Origin: Candidatus Wolframiiraptor allenii
Lineage (GTDB): Archaea; Thermoproteota; Nitrososphaeria_A; Caldarchaeales; Wolframiiraptoraceae
DNA: 38,851 nucleotides
Reading direction: 5' to 3'
Assembly (NCBI GenBank): GCA_023539495.1
Contig: JAKCEV010000003.1
Coordinates: 1 to 38,851 of the forward strand
Within the stretch, counting starts at the first letter, position 1; the number at the start of each line of letters is the position of its first letter. The notes under the pieces were generated by a model. It worked only from the letters and a program-made list of their open reading frames with translations. It made no database searches and had not been told where the DNA came from. A program made the translations under genes and the position numbers. Positions 6,622 through 17,774 of the stretch are shown one piece after another.

Positions 6622-7944
6622 GTGTCAACAAATGTATCCCCAGATAAGATTGAGGCTGTCAAGATAATCCTTAAGGCACTACACGCCGGGGAGAGCATTG
6701 ATAGACTGAAAAAGGAGTTCGGCGATGTCTTGTCCCAGATATCACCCTTTGAGATCCCCTTGATCGAGCAGCAGCTTGTCATGGAGGGTATTAAGATAGA
6801 GGATATATTGAGGCTATGTGATCTTCACGTTGAGCTATTCAGGGAATATCTTATTGCTAGGGAGCTTGAGGGCGTTCCAAAGGGCCACCCCCTCGACCTA
6901 CTCATGAGGGAGAACGAGTGGATATTGAAGCAGGCTAATGCCTTGGGCCTATATGCCTCAAAGGTGCTGAGGGCTGAGAATGATGATGAGGCTAAGAGGG
7001 CTCTTACCGACCTTAAACAGGCCGCGCTCGAGCTGGCGAAGATTAGGCTACATTACCGCAAGATCCAGATGCTCTTGTTCCCATATCTTGAGAGAAGGGG
7101 AATAGTGGCTGTTCCGAGAGTAATGTGGGGGAGAGAGGATCAGGTCAGGGTCAAGCTTCGAGGGCTCCTAGATGCTATCCAGAAGGTTGAGACCGAGTTT
7201 GACAGATCGCGGGCAAATGAGCTGGCTAACCGCGCTCTAGAGATTGCACGAGAAGCATCCGAGCTTGTTTTCAGGGAGAATAAGATCCTCTTCCCGGCGG
7301 TCTGGGCCTTGTTCACCGAGGGCGAGTGGGCCGCAATAGCGGATATAGCGGATGACCTAGGCTACCTAGTTGAGGTTAGGGAAAAGTGGAGCACAAGTGC
7401 CGAACCTATCCTACCATATCAGCTGAAGGCTGAGATAACGCCGGAGCAGGTTCAGAGGCTCCCGCAGGAGTTCAGATCCATGGCGCTTTCACGTGGCATT
7501 CAGCCGGACATGTATGAAATTCGCTCCAAGAGTGATCTGGATTTGGGGACCGGATTCCTGAGCCTTGAGGAGATAAAGGCTCTCTTCAGATCCCTCCCGC
7601 TAGAGATCACCTATGCTAACATTGATGATCGCGTCAGGTTCTTCACGGAGAGTATCTTCCATCAGAGGTTTGTTAGGACTAAAACGATACTCGGCAGGAG
7701 GCTTGAATACTGTCATCCGCCAAGGCTTGAGCCCGCCGTCAGGAAGGTTGTTGACGATATAAAGATGGGGGAGGCCGATTACAGGGAGTTCTGGACCAGA
7801 ATAGGCGACAGGGTAGTTAGGGTCCTGATAGTTGGCGTGAGAAATGAAGAGAACGAGCTTCTCGGGACAGTCGAGATAGTAGAGGACTTCACGGACATAA
7901 TAAACAACCCGGAGGAGGTTAAAAAGAAGATCCTGGTGTTATAG
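6622..7944 (+). CDS. DUF438 / hemerythrin-like / PAS sensor protein
   Basis: 440 residues. An N-terminal DUF438 region (about 1-110, GHPLDLLMRENEWI) is followed by a hemerythrin-like helical region (about 115-255, MLLFPYLERRGIVAVPRVMW and ENKILFPAVWALF) and a C-terminal PAS domain (about 305-430, LPLEITYANIDDRVRFF, GRRLEYCHPPR). Family members are thought to sense redox state, oxygen or iron. Several metal-binding His/Glu positions of true hemerythrins look thinned here, so di-iron binding is uncertain. GTG 6622 is set by GAGGTG six bases upstream. The next gene follows after two bases, so this is probably a sensor with its regulator. Confidence 0.85.
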   Translation: MSTNVSPDKIEAVKIILKALHAGESIDRLKKEFGDVLSQISPFEIPLIEQQLVMEGIKIEDILRLCDLHVELFREYLIARELEGVPKGHPLDLLMRENEWILKQANALGLYASKVLRAENDDEAKRALTDLKQAALELAKIRLHYRKIQMLLFPYLERRGIVAVPRVMWGREDQVRVKLRGLLDAIQKVETEFDRSRANELANRALEIAREASELVFRENKILFPAVWALFTEGEWAAIADIADDLGYLVEVREKWSTSAEPILPYQLKAEITPEQVQRLPQEFRSMALSRGIQPDMYEIRSKSDLDLGTGFLSLEEIKALFRSLPLEITYANIDDRVRFFTESIFHQRFVRTKTILGRRLEYCHPPRLEPAVRKVVDDIKMGEADYREFWTRIGDRVVRVLIVGVRNEENELLGTVEIVEDFTDIINNPEEVKKKILVL

Positions 7945-7946
7945 AC

Positions 7947-8339
7947 ATGAAGGACGTGTTCGAGCTAGCCACGAGATATATCGTGCCCTCTATCAGGCGA
8001 CACCTAGCAAGAGAGCTTGTCATGAGGGGGATGGTGAGAGCAGATGCCGCTAGGATTCTTGGACTATCACGATCGGCAATCACGAGATACATAAAGTCAG
8101 AGAGGGGCGCTGGTATAAGGCTTACAAAATTCAGCGATGTTACATATATGATCGAAGAGCTAGCTACTAAGATAATGGCAAGCGAGCTTGACGAGAACCA
8201 GATTCAGGAGAGGATAGCGGAGATAACGGCCTACATCTTATCCAAGAAATATTTCTGCTCATATCATAAGAGGCTTGACCCAAGCATAGACATTATGCGC
8301 TGCAACCTATGCCCCACAATATTTATTAGTATTACATAA
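7947..8339 (+). CDS. HTH regulator with Cys-rich C-terminus
   Basis: 130 residues. A helix-turn-helix is clear at about residues 30-52 (GMVRADAARILGLSRSAITR). The C-terminal end carries CSYHKRLDPSIDIMRCNLCP, a four-ligand Cys/His arrangement that could hold zinc or an iron-sulfur cluster. The gene starts two bases after the DUF438 gene, so the two probably act together; a redox or metal response is inference. It sits directly upstream of an aldehyde dehydrogenase that has its own AT-rich promoter (ATATTTATTA near 8317), which could be a target. Confidence 0.75.
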   Translation: MKDVFELATRYIVPSIRRHLARELVMRGMVRADAARILGLSRSAITRYIKSERGAGIRLTKFSDVTYMIEELATKIMASELDENQIQERIAEITAYILSKKYFCSYHKRLDPSIDIMRCNLCPTIFISIT

Positions 8340-8354
8340 CACAATCATATCGGT

Positions 8355-9803
8355 GTGAGCCGCATGGAGCGCTTCTTCATGTTTATTGATGGGGAATGGG
8401 TTGGAGCTAATGATGGGGGTTATCTCAAGGTTGTGAATCCGGCAACAGAAGATGTTTTCGCGGAAGTTCCCTCAGGCGGCCCAGCGGACGTAGATCACGC
8501 AGTTAAGGCCGCTTATAGGGCATTTAGGGAATGGTCTGAAAGCTCTTTAGATGATCGCAGAAGCCTGCTACGCAAGGCTGCGGATATAGTTGAGAAGCGT
8601 GCTGAAGATATAGCAAGATATCTGACCATGGAGCAGGGAAAACCCATAAAACAAGCATTAAATGAGGTCTTAAATGCTGCATACGCCCTAAGATATTTCG
8701 GCGAGGAGATTTTCAGGGTTTATGGCCATGTCATCCCACTGCCAGATAAAGGACATGATAGTATAGTCGTATGGCAGCCAGTTGGCGTGGTGGCGTCTAT
8801 AACGCCTTGGAATTATCCAGTCCAGCTATTATCCTGGAAGATTGGGGCAGCATTGGCCGCCGGATGCACAATCGTCGCAAAGCCGCCATCATACACGCCC
8901 ATATCGCCCATAAAGTTCATGGAATGTTTTGCCGAGGCCGGAGCCCCAAGAGGTGTGGTAAACCTAGTCACAGGATCTGGCAGGGATGTGGGTGAAGCCC
9001 TCGTATTACACCCACTTGTTAGAAAGGTGACTTTCACCGGCTCAACTGAGGTTGGTAGAAGAATAATGGCGCTCGCATCACAGGGCTTGAAGAGGCTGAC
9101 TCTAGAGCTAGGTAATCAGACCCCGATGATAGTATTCGCGGATGCGGACTTAGATTTAGCCGTTAAGGGGGCTGTTAGGAGATCATTCAGGAATATGGGT
9201 CAGATATGTAACTCCATTAACAGAATATACGTGCAGAAAAGCATATACACGGATTTCATTGAGAAGTTTGTGGAGGAAACTAAAAGGCTCAAAATAGGGG
9301 ATCCATTTGATCCGGGCACAGATCTAGGCCCAATGTCCAATAAAGAGGTCCTGAATAAGGTTATAGAACATGTTAATGATGCAGTTAGCAAGGGCGCCAA
9401 AGTACTCTGTGGAGGGAAAAGGCCGGAGGGTGAGTTATTTCTTAAGGGTTACTGGTATGAGCCAACAATATTAATTGATGTAAATCATGAGATGAGGGTC
9501 ATGAAAGAGGAGACATTTGGACCTGTGGTAGGCGTGATGCCATTTGAGTCAATTGAGCAGGCGATAGAGTGGGCCAACCAGACAGAATATGGTTTAGTGG
9601 CATACGTGTATACTAAGAGTCTTAAGCTTGCGCATGATGTCGCTCGCAGGCTTGAGTTTGGGAGCGTTGGAGTTAACAATGTTGATGTCACTTCGGTCGA
9701 AGCCCCGTACCCGGCTTGGAAGCAGAGCGGGTTGGGCCACGATCTTGGGAGAAGTGGCTTAATGCAATATCTTGAACCAAAACACATAAAGATACGCTAT
9801 TGA
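8355..9803 (+). CDS. NAD(P)-dependent aldehyde dehydrogenase
   Basis: 482-residue ALDH-superfamily enzyme oxidising an aldehyde to its acid. Catalytic residues are visible: Asn153 in TPWNYP, Lys176 in VAKPPS, Glu251 in TLELGNQTP and the nucleophile Cys285 in NMGQICNSI. The nucleotide loop is FTGSTEVGRRI. Length and motifs suit the succinate-semialdehyde, lactaldehyde or glyceraldehyde dehydrogenase branch; the substrate is unresolved. GTG 8355 and ATG 8364 are both possible starts. A second ALDH at 17775-19304 is clearly the GAPN type, so the two are not duplicates. Confidence 0.9.
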   Translation: MSRMERFFMFIDGEWVGANDGGYLKVVNPATEDVFAEVPSGGPADVDHAVKAAYRAFREWSESSLDDRRSLLRKAADIVEKRAEDIARYLTMEQGKPIKQALNEVLNAAYALRYFGEEIFRVYGHVIPLPDKGHDSIVVWQPVGVVASITPWNYPVQLLSWKIGAALAAGCTIVAKPPSYTPISPIKFMECFAEAGAPRGVVNLVTGSGRDVGEALVLHPLVRKVTFTGSTEVGRRIMALASQGLKRLTLELGNQTPMIVFADADLDLAVKGAVRRSFRNMGQICNSINRIYVQKSIYTDFIEKFVEETKRLKIGDPFDPGTDLGPMSNKEVLNKVIEHVNDAVSKGAKVLCGGKRPEGELFLKGYWYEPTILIDVNHEMRVMKEETFGPVVGVMPFESIEQAIEWANQTEYGLVAYVYTKSLKLAHDVARRLEFGSVGVNNVDVTSVEAPYPAWKQSGLGHDLGRSGLMQYLEPKHIKIRY

Positions 9804-9855
9804 GTCATAAGCTTATGAGCTAGCTTTTAATCCAGCCCATTTCATTTTTATCGCG

Positions 9856-10818
9856 ATGAGAGAGGACTTCCGGGCTGGAAAGTTGTTAGAGCAGTTTTCT
9901 AATGAAGTTAGTAAGCTTGTTGAGAATGCATGGGATAGTGTTGCTAGCGTAATAGTTGCTGGTATAAGGATGGATGCCTTCTTAAGGCTAGTTCCGGTTA
10001 GGGGTGTTGGATCCGCTTTTGTGATTTCGGATAATGGATATCTTGTAACCAATAATCACGTAGTCTCTGATGCCAGTTCTATAGAGGTTCTGATGGGTGG
10101 GAGAAGACTTGGGGGTGTTGTTATAACACGATCTCCTTCACGTGATGTGGCGCTTTTGAGAGTTATGGAAGGTGGACTTAAGCCCCTGAAGCTTGGCGAT
10201 TCGGATAGTATTAAGGTTGGTGAACTTGTTCTCGCGATTGGCAGTCCTCTAGGCCTTCCTGGGCCGAATGTTAGCCTTGGCGTTGTGAGCGCTGTTGGCA
10301 GGACTATCGAGGGTGAGGGCTTCATCTTGGAGGACTTAATCCAAACGGATGCCGCTATAAATCCAGGCAATAGTGGCGGCCCGCTCCTAAATATGAGAGG
10401 AGAGGTTATAGGCATGACCACGGCCATGATACCATACGCTCAAGGGATAGGCTTCGCAATACCGATAAACACGATAAAAAGATTCATCGACATGGTCTCG
10501 AGATATGGAAGAGCTCTGAGACCATGGATCGGAGTAATAACCATGCCTTTGGGGGAGCATATCGCTAGATATCTCTCATTGGGGACGTCCGAGGGCCTTC
10601 TTGTTGTAAAAGTTCTTAGGGGGAGCCCAGCACATCTTCACGGGATTAGGGAAGGGGATATAATAATCGAGGCGGAGGGACATTTAGTCCACAAAGTGGG
10701 TGATCTCAGGAAAATCTTAGAGGAATCTATTGATAAAGGAGTGGTCAGGCTCAGGATAATGCGGGATTACAAGGATTTTAGCTTAGAAGTACCGATAGCT
10801 GTGGAAGAGGAGGGGTAG
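9856..10818 (+). CDS. HtrA/Deg-type serine protease, cytoplasmic
   Basis: 320 residues: trypsin-like domain (about 45-195) followed by one PDZ domain (about 215-312). The catalytic triad is complete: His68 (TNNHVVS), Asp97 (SRDVALL) and Ser173 (NPGNSGGPLL). Unlike most bacterial HtrA proteins there is no signal peptide or membrane anchor; the N-terminus is an amphipathic helix (LLEQFSNEVSKLVENAW). It should therefore do protein quality control inside the cell, or associate peripherally. Single gene; convergent with trxB. Confidence 0.92.
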   Translation: MREDFRAGKLLEQFSNEVSKLVENAWDSVASVIVAGIRMDAFLRLVPVRGVGSAFVISDNGYLVTNNHVVSDASSIEVLMGGRRLGGVVITRSPSRDVALLRVMEGGLKPLKLGDSDSIKVGELVLAIGSPLGLPGPNVSLGVVSAVGRTIEGEGFILEDLIQTDAAINPGNSGGPLLNMRGEVIGMTTAMIPYAQGIGFAIPINTIKRFIDMVSRYGRALRPWIGVITMPLGEHIARYLSLGTSEGLLVVKVLRGSPAHLHGIREGDIIIEAEGHLVHKVGDLRKILEESIDKGVVRLRIMRDYKDFSLEVPIAVEEEG

Positions 10819-10841
10819 CCCTCCAGCATTGCTTATTTCCC

Positions 10842-11783
10842 CTATCTAAGCCCCTTAACCATTTCCACGTATCTTATTGCCTCTAGAGCTGCTATACATC
10901 CGAATCCGGCGGATGTTATGGCTTGTCTATACCTCTTATCCATTACCTCGCCAGCGGCGAAGACCCCCTCTACGCTTGTTTTGACGAGATCTCTCGTGAT
11001 TATGTAGCCCTCTTCATCCATCTCGAGCCAGCCTCGGAAGATCTCGGTCTCGGGCTTATGTCCTATCGCTATGAAAACCGCTTCACAGTCCACCCTGCTC
11101 AGCTCATCATTAACTAGGTTTCTCACAAGCACTCCCTCAACCTTATCCTCGCCGATGATATCTTCGACGACACTGTTCCAGAGTATCCTTATCTTAGGCT
11201 CGGAAAATATCCTATCCTGCATGATCTTCGAGGCCCTGAGCCTATCTCTCCTATGTATCAGTGTTACCCTCTCCGCTATCCTTGCGCAAAAGAGGGCGTA
11301 TTCGGCGGCGCTATCACCACCTCCCACCACCACGAGGTTCCTGGCCCCTCTGTATAGCGGTGCATCACATGTTGCGCAGGTCGAGACGCCTCTACCCATG
11401 AGCCTCTGCTCGGACTCTAATCCAAGCATCTTAGGGCCAGCCCCAGTCGCTATTATGACGGATAGCGCAGAGTATTCCTCGTTGCCAGTAAAGACTTTGA
11501 GTGGGCGAGATGAGAAGTCCACGCGCGTGGCGTTCTTGTAGATTATCTCGGCGCCAAATTTCTCAGCTTGCCTTATCATCTCCATCATCAGGTCTGGCCC
11601 CCTAATGCCATCTGAGAACCCTGGGTAGTTCTCGACGAGCGTGGTCTTCATGAGCTGGCCACCGGGGGTCACGCCTCCCATCATCAGAGTCCTTAGGCCG
11701 GCCCTGGAGGTATAAATCGCAGCAGTGCAGCCAGCGGGTCCAGATCCAATAATTATCACATCATACTCCCGCTGGGAACTCAT
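10842..11783 (-). CDS. trxB: Thioredoxin reductase (or related disulfide reductase)
   Basis: 313 residues, normal for low-molecular-weight TrxR. FAD site GSGPAGCTAA (13-22), redox-active CATC at 136-139, nucleotide site GGGDSAAEYA (154-163), NADP-favouring HRRDRLRAS (178-186) and the C-terminal FAD motif GVFAAGEV. It reduces thioredoxin or a glutaredoxin-like protein disulfide oxidoreductase; no partner lies adjacent. A minus-strand TATA box (TTTAAATC near 11818) gives a leader of about ten bases before ATG 11783. It probably belongs with the SOD and rubrerythrin genes as part of oxidative defence. Confidence 0.92.
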   Translation of the reverse strand: MSSQREYDVIIIGSGPAGCTAAIYTSRAGLRTLMMGGVTPGGQLMKTTLVENYPGFSDGIRGPDLMMEMIRQAEKFGAEIIYKNATRVDFSSRPLKVFTGNEEYSALSVIIATGAGPKMLGLESEQRLMGRGVSTCATCDAPLYRGARNLVVVGGGDSAAEYALFCARIAERVTLIHRRDRLRASKIMQDRIFSEPKIRILWNSVVEDIIGEDKVEGVLVRNLVNDELSRVDCEAVFIAIGHKPETEIFRGWLEMDEEGYIITRDLVKTSVEGVFAAGEVMDKRYRQAITSAGFGCIAALEAIRYVEMVKGLR

Positions 11784-11867
11784 ATGCGAATTTTATCACA
11801 GCAGGTTGATATAAGATTTAAACTATGACCTTAGAAGTTGTTGATAAATCTGTTAAGCTTCCAATAT

Positions 11868-12995
11868 TCACAATGCTATGTTCAGAATGTATCCGATTAC
11901 CACTATTTGGGGGACCGTTAGTAATGGCAGCCATAGGGCAGCCTTCTTCCCTATATTTGACCAGATTAGCCCGATCTCCGTGTAGTCCGTGGCCACACCA
12001 GCCATCAGGAACGCTAGCGCGTTCCCAAATGCGCCGGTCTGTTTGTATATCTCCAGCGCGACCGGGGAAGATCCCTCAGAGCAGACCTCTATGACTGTCG
12101 CGAAGACCAATGTAACCAGTAGGCCAGATAAAGTTGGGCCCATATAATTCATGAATATCTCCGTGGGGACATATGCGCGTATAGCCGCCGCGATGAGCAT
12201 GCCGATAACAATCCACCAGAGGATCATCTTCGTCAGCTCCCAAGAGCTCCCAAGGACGCCCATTAGATCTCTGGCCAGCTTCCTAGCCCCGAAGCTATAT
12301 GCGTGCCATCTGGCCTTAACATCCTCTAGGAATGGGGGATCATTCTCAGGAACAGTGACATGAGCATTACGCTCCACCAAGCCAACCTTATCCAGTACTT
12401 GGTAAATTAACCCAGTTACTATGGCGATGGCCACCGCGGTAACTATGAATATCAGGCCCTTGACGCTGAAGAAGCCGAGTAACAGTATTGTGATCGGCAG
12501 GTTTGCCCATGGCGAGGCTAATAGGAAGGATATAACGGCCGGAGTTGATGCGCCCTTCCTATAAAGCTCCATGGATATTGCTAGGATGCCATGGGAACAG
12601 GCTGAGGCCAGGAACCCCAATCCAACAGAATAGAATATACTCCTCTTCTTATGCTGGGCGAGAATCCTCCAGATGTACTCAGATGGGACGAATCGGTCGA
12701 TCAGGCCCCCTATAATCAGCCCGATAGTCATTGGGAGCCAAATTATCCCAATGTACTCGTAGAATGCCGAGAATAGGCCGCCTAAAACTGTTATGCCGAA
12801 ATAATCCAAGATGATATGAGCAGCATAGAGAATGATCAGGCCGAGCGTTATCAGGAAGAGCCTTTCCCTATACCACTTCCTAGGCCTAGGAGCGCAAACA
12901 TGACAGCCCCCGTCCGCACCATTATGCCCATGCTGGGCGCCGCATCCACAGCTCAAGACGAAAACTACGCCCAAAATTATAACGCTGTGATCCAC
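11868..12995 (-). CDS. ArsP-type permease with N-terminal Cys/His metal motif
   Basis: 375-residue membrane protein of the predicted permease family PF03773 (ArsP / YraQ / SO_0444-like metal efflux). About eight to ten hydrophobic segments are visible. The family's two core repeats are clear: ASPWANLPIT near the middle and EVCSEGSSPVALEIY near the end. The N-terminus, after a first hydrophobic stretch, carries a compact Cys/His cluster (CGCGAQHGHNGADGGCHVC), which suggests binding of Cu, Zn or a thiophilic metal or metalloid before export. GTG 12995 is the start. Divergent from an SDR gene. Confidence 0.85.
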   Translation of the reverse strand: MDHSVIILGVVFVLSCGCGAQHGHNGADGGCHVCAPRPRKWYRERLFLITLGLIILYAAHIILDYFGITVLGGLFSAFYEYIGIIWLPMTIGLIIGGLIDRFVPSEYIWRILAQHKKRSIFYSVGLGFLASACSHGILAISMELYRKGASTPAVISFLLASPWANLPITILLLGFFSVKGLIFIVTAVAIAIVTGLIYQVLDKVGLVERNAHVTVPENDPPFLEDVKARWHAYSFGARKLARDLMGVLGSSWELTKMILWWIVIGMLIAAAIRAYVPTEIFMNYMGPTLSGLLVTLVFATVIEVCSEGSSPVALEIYKQTGAFGNALAFLMAGVATDYTEIGLIWSNIGKKAALWLPLLTVPQIVVIGYILNIAL

Positions 12996-13037
12996 GTAAT
13001 AAGCTTTTAGCCCCCATCTCTAGCGAGCTTGGGAATG

Positions 13038-13045
13038 TTTAAATT
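13038..13045 (+). promoter_or_regulatory. TATA box of the first SDR gene
   Basis: TTTAAATT centred 25 bases before ATG 13066, so the message is probably leaderless. Confidence 0.5.
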
Positions 13046-13065
13046 ATAACGTTGTTATCTTACGA

Positions 13066-13815
13066 ATGATGTTCAACCTGAGTGGTAAGGTCGCGATAGT
13101 GACGGGGGCTGGCCAGGGGATAGGTAAGGAGATAGCCCTACAGCTGGCTGCCAGTGGCGCTAAAGTTGCTCTGATAGATATCACGGACAGGATATTCGAT
13201 GTTTTGAAGGAGATTAAGGGGCGGGGAGGAGATGGCTTGGCCATCAAATGTGATGTATCGAGCTGGGATGATGTTCATAGGGTGGTGGGCCAAGTGCTGG
13301 AGAGGCTCGGTAGAATAGATATCCTCGTCAATAATGCGGGCATTTATCCATTCAGGCCTTTCGTGGAAATGAGTGAACAGGACTGGGATAAGGTTCTAGA
13401 CATAAATCTCAAGGGAGTCTTTAATTTCACACGAGCTGTTCTGCCCAAGATGATTGAGCAAAGAAGTGGTAAAATAATAAATATAGCTTCAATAGCAGGC
13501 TCTGTAGTTGGCTTTACTAACCTCGTTCACTACTCGGCGAGTAAAGCTGGAATAATCGGATTTACAAGATCATTAGCCCTTGAAGTGGCTCAGTATAACA
13601 TAAATGTGAACGCTATATCACCAGGCCCTATTGAGACACCAGGTACGAAGGTCTTAAACAAAGAACTTTATGATCAAATAAGGCGCGCAATACCATTGGG
13701 TAGGTGGGGAAGGCCAGAGGATGTCGCAAACCTAGTGCTTTTCTTGGCAAGCGATAAGTCAAACTTCATAACAGGCCAGAATATAATCATTGATGGAGGT
13801 TACACGCTACCATAA
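13066..13815 (+). CDS. Short-chain dehydrogenase (FabG / glucose dehydrogenase type)
   Basis: 249-residue classical SDR. Cofactor loop TGAGQGIG (13-20), NNAG (89-92), and catalytic Ser142, Tyr156 and Lys160 (HYSASKAG). Asp38 at the end of beta-strand 2 favours NAD(H). The C-terminal NIIIDGGYT is typical. It could reduce a 3-oxoacyl group or oxidise a sugar or alcohol; the sequence does not decide. Single gene with its own promoter. Confidence 0.88.
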   Translation: MMFNLSGKVAIVTGAGQGIGKEIALQLAASGAKVALIDITDRIFDVLKEIKGRGGDGLAIKCDVSSWDDVHRVVGQVLERLGRIDILVNNAGIYPFRPFVEMSEQDWDKVLDINLKGVFNFTRAVLPKMIEQRSGKIINIASIAGSVVGFTNLVHYSASKAGIIGFTRSLALEVAQYNINVNAISPGPIETPGTKVLNKELYDQIRRAIPLGRWGRPEDVANLVLFLASDKSNFITGQNIIIDGGYTLP

Positions 13816-13942
13816 AGCTAATCCCTCGTCCTTCCTTCCCCCATATTTTTATGCGAAAAATAAAAATTTTAGATGTAGTAGAGGGCGTGGATAAATCTAG
13901 CCAGCTTTCTAACTTCTTGCGCCTCTTGGACTTAGGCCTGGG

Positions 13943-16799
<2,857 letters not shown>

Positions 16800-16801
16800 G
16801 C

Positions 16802-17110
16802 CTAATCTGCTGCTGGAGATTCCTCGCAGGCCACCTCATCTGATGGGATTATCGCTATCACCTTATCTCCCGCATGTTGACGCAGCTCGTCAAGAGAATA
16901 AATTGGCTGCCGACAGTCGGCACAATAAAGGAATCCCCTCTCAAGCAGCAGCTTGGCAAGGGCTTCAAAATCCCTCTCAACATATCTTGAGCATGCCTCC
17001 TTAGGCATCGAGATTACGGTATTATCCTCCACACACACCATTATCGATGGGTAGATCGGGTGGGGGGAATACTTGAAGCATTTCAAACAGCGGATCTCTT
17101 CACGGGTCAT
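16802..17110 (-). CDS. Zinc-ribbon-like small protein leading the OFOR operon
   Basis: 102 residues with two Cys pairs, CLKC at 8-11 and CADC about 63-66, forming a likely split zinc ribbon, plus a Glu/Asp-rich end. The stop is two bases from the alpha-subunit start, so it is the first gene of the operon. The family is unknown to me; an assembly or regulatory role for the oxidoreductase is inference from position. A TATA box centred 26 bases before ATG 17110 indicates a leaderless operon mRNA. Confidence 0.75.
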   Translation of the reverse strand: MTREEIRCLKCFKYSPHPIYPSIMVCVEDNTVISMPKEACSRYVERDFEALAKLLLERGFLYCADCRQPIYSLDELRQHAGDKVIAIIPSDEVACEESPAAD

Positions 17111-17130
17111 GTCAGTGTAATTGAATGTGG

Positions 17131-17142
17131 AGTTTAAAAATC
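17131..17142 (-). promoter_or_regulatory. TATA box of the OFOR operon
   Basis: Minus-strand GATTTTTAAACT, centred 26 bases upstream of ATG 17110. Confidence 0.5.
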
Positions 17143-17182
17143 TTACGACGTGCCGTTATTTAGAATCCTTTATATAACGGCA

Positions 17183-17192
17183 TTATTATAAA
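17183..17192 (+). promoter_or_regulatory. TATA box of the rubrerythrin gene
   Basis: TTATTATAAA centred about 25 bases before ATG 17212; another AT-rich box (TTTATATAA) lies at 17169-17177. Confidence 0.5.
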
Positions 17193-17211
17193 CAATCTTG
17201 TGTGAGAATAC

Positions 17212-17769
17212 ATGTCCATAAGGCTCATGACTAGGGATGCGCTTTTAAGCGCCTTCGCTGGCGAGTCCATGGCTCATATGAGGTATCTCATATTCGCGGA
17301 TGTCGCTGAGAGGGAGAAGTTCTCGAATGTCGCGAGGCTCTTTAAGGCGGTGGCATATGCCGAGTTCGTCCACGCGAGGAATCACTACAACAATTTGAGG
17401 GATTATAGGGAGGATTTCAAGGTGGCGGCGGGGACTCCGGCGGGCCCGGGTAACACCTCGAAGAACTTGGAGCTCGGCATAATGGGGGAGGAGTATGAGG
17501 TTAATGAGATGTATCCCGTTTACATGGAGATAGCGAAGTTCCAAGGCATAAAGGGCGCTGAGCAGAGCTTCCGCTACGCCTATGAGGCCGAAAAGATCCA
17601 CGCCCAGCTATACAGGGAGGCCAAGAGCTACGTGGATCAGGGAAAGGACTGGCCGTTGAAGGGCAAGGTCTGGATATGCCCAGTCTGCGGACACACCTAC
17701 GTGGGCGATGAGCCTCCGGAGAAGTGTCCAATCTGCGGTGTTCCAAGGGACAGGTACGTCGGCTTCTAA
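17212..17769 (+). CDS. Rubrerythrin
   Basis: 185 residues: an N-terminal four-helix di-iron domain (FAGESMAHMRYLIFADVAE, later YAEFVHARNHY and YAYEAEKIHAQLY) and a C-terminal rubredoxin-like domain with two CxxC pairs (CPVCGHTYVGDEPPEKCPIC). It reduces hydrogen peroxide using electrons from rubredoxin or NAD(P)H-linked carriers. Upstream TATA spacing indicates a leaderless message. It lies among redox genes (OFOR, SOD, the Cys-rich 62-residue protein). Convergent with GAPN, with only five bases between the stop codons. Confidence 0.93.
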   Translation: MSIRLMTRDALLSAFAGESMAHMRYLIFADVAEREKFSNVARLFKAVAYAEFVHARNHYNNLRDYREDFKVAAGTPAGPGNTSKNLELGIMGEEYEVNEMYPVYMEIAKFQGIKGAEQSFRYAYEAEKIHAQLYREAKSYVDQGKDWPLKGKVWICPVCGHTYVGDEPPEKCPICGVPRDRYVGF

Positions 17770-17774
17770 GGCCG

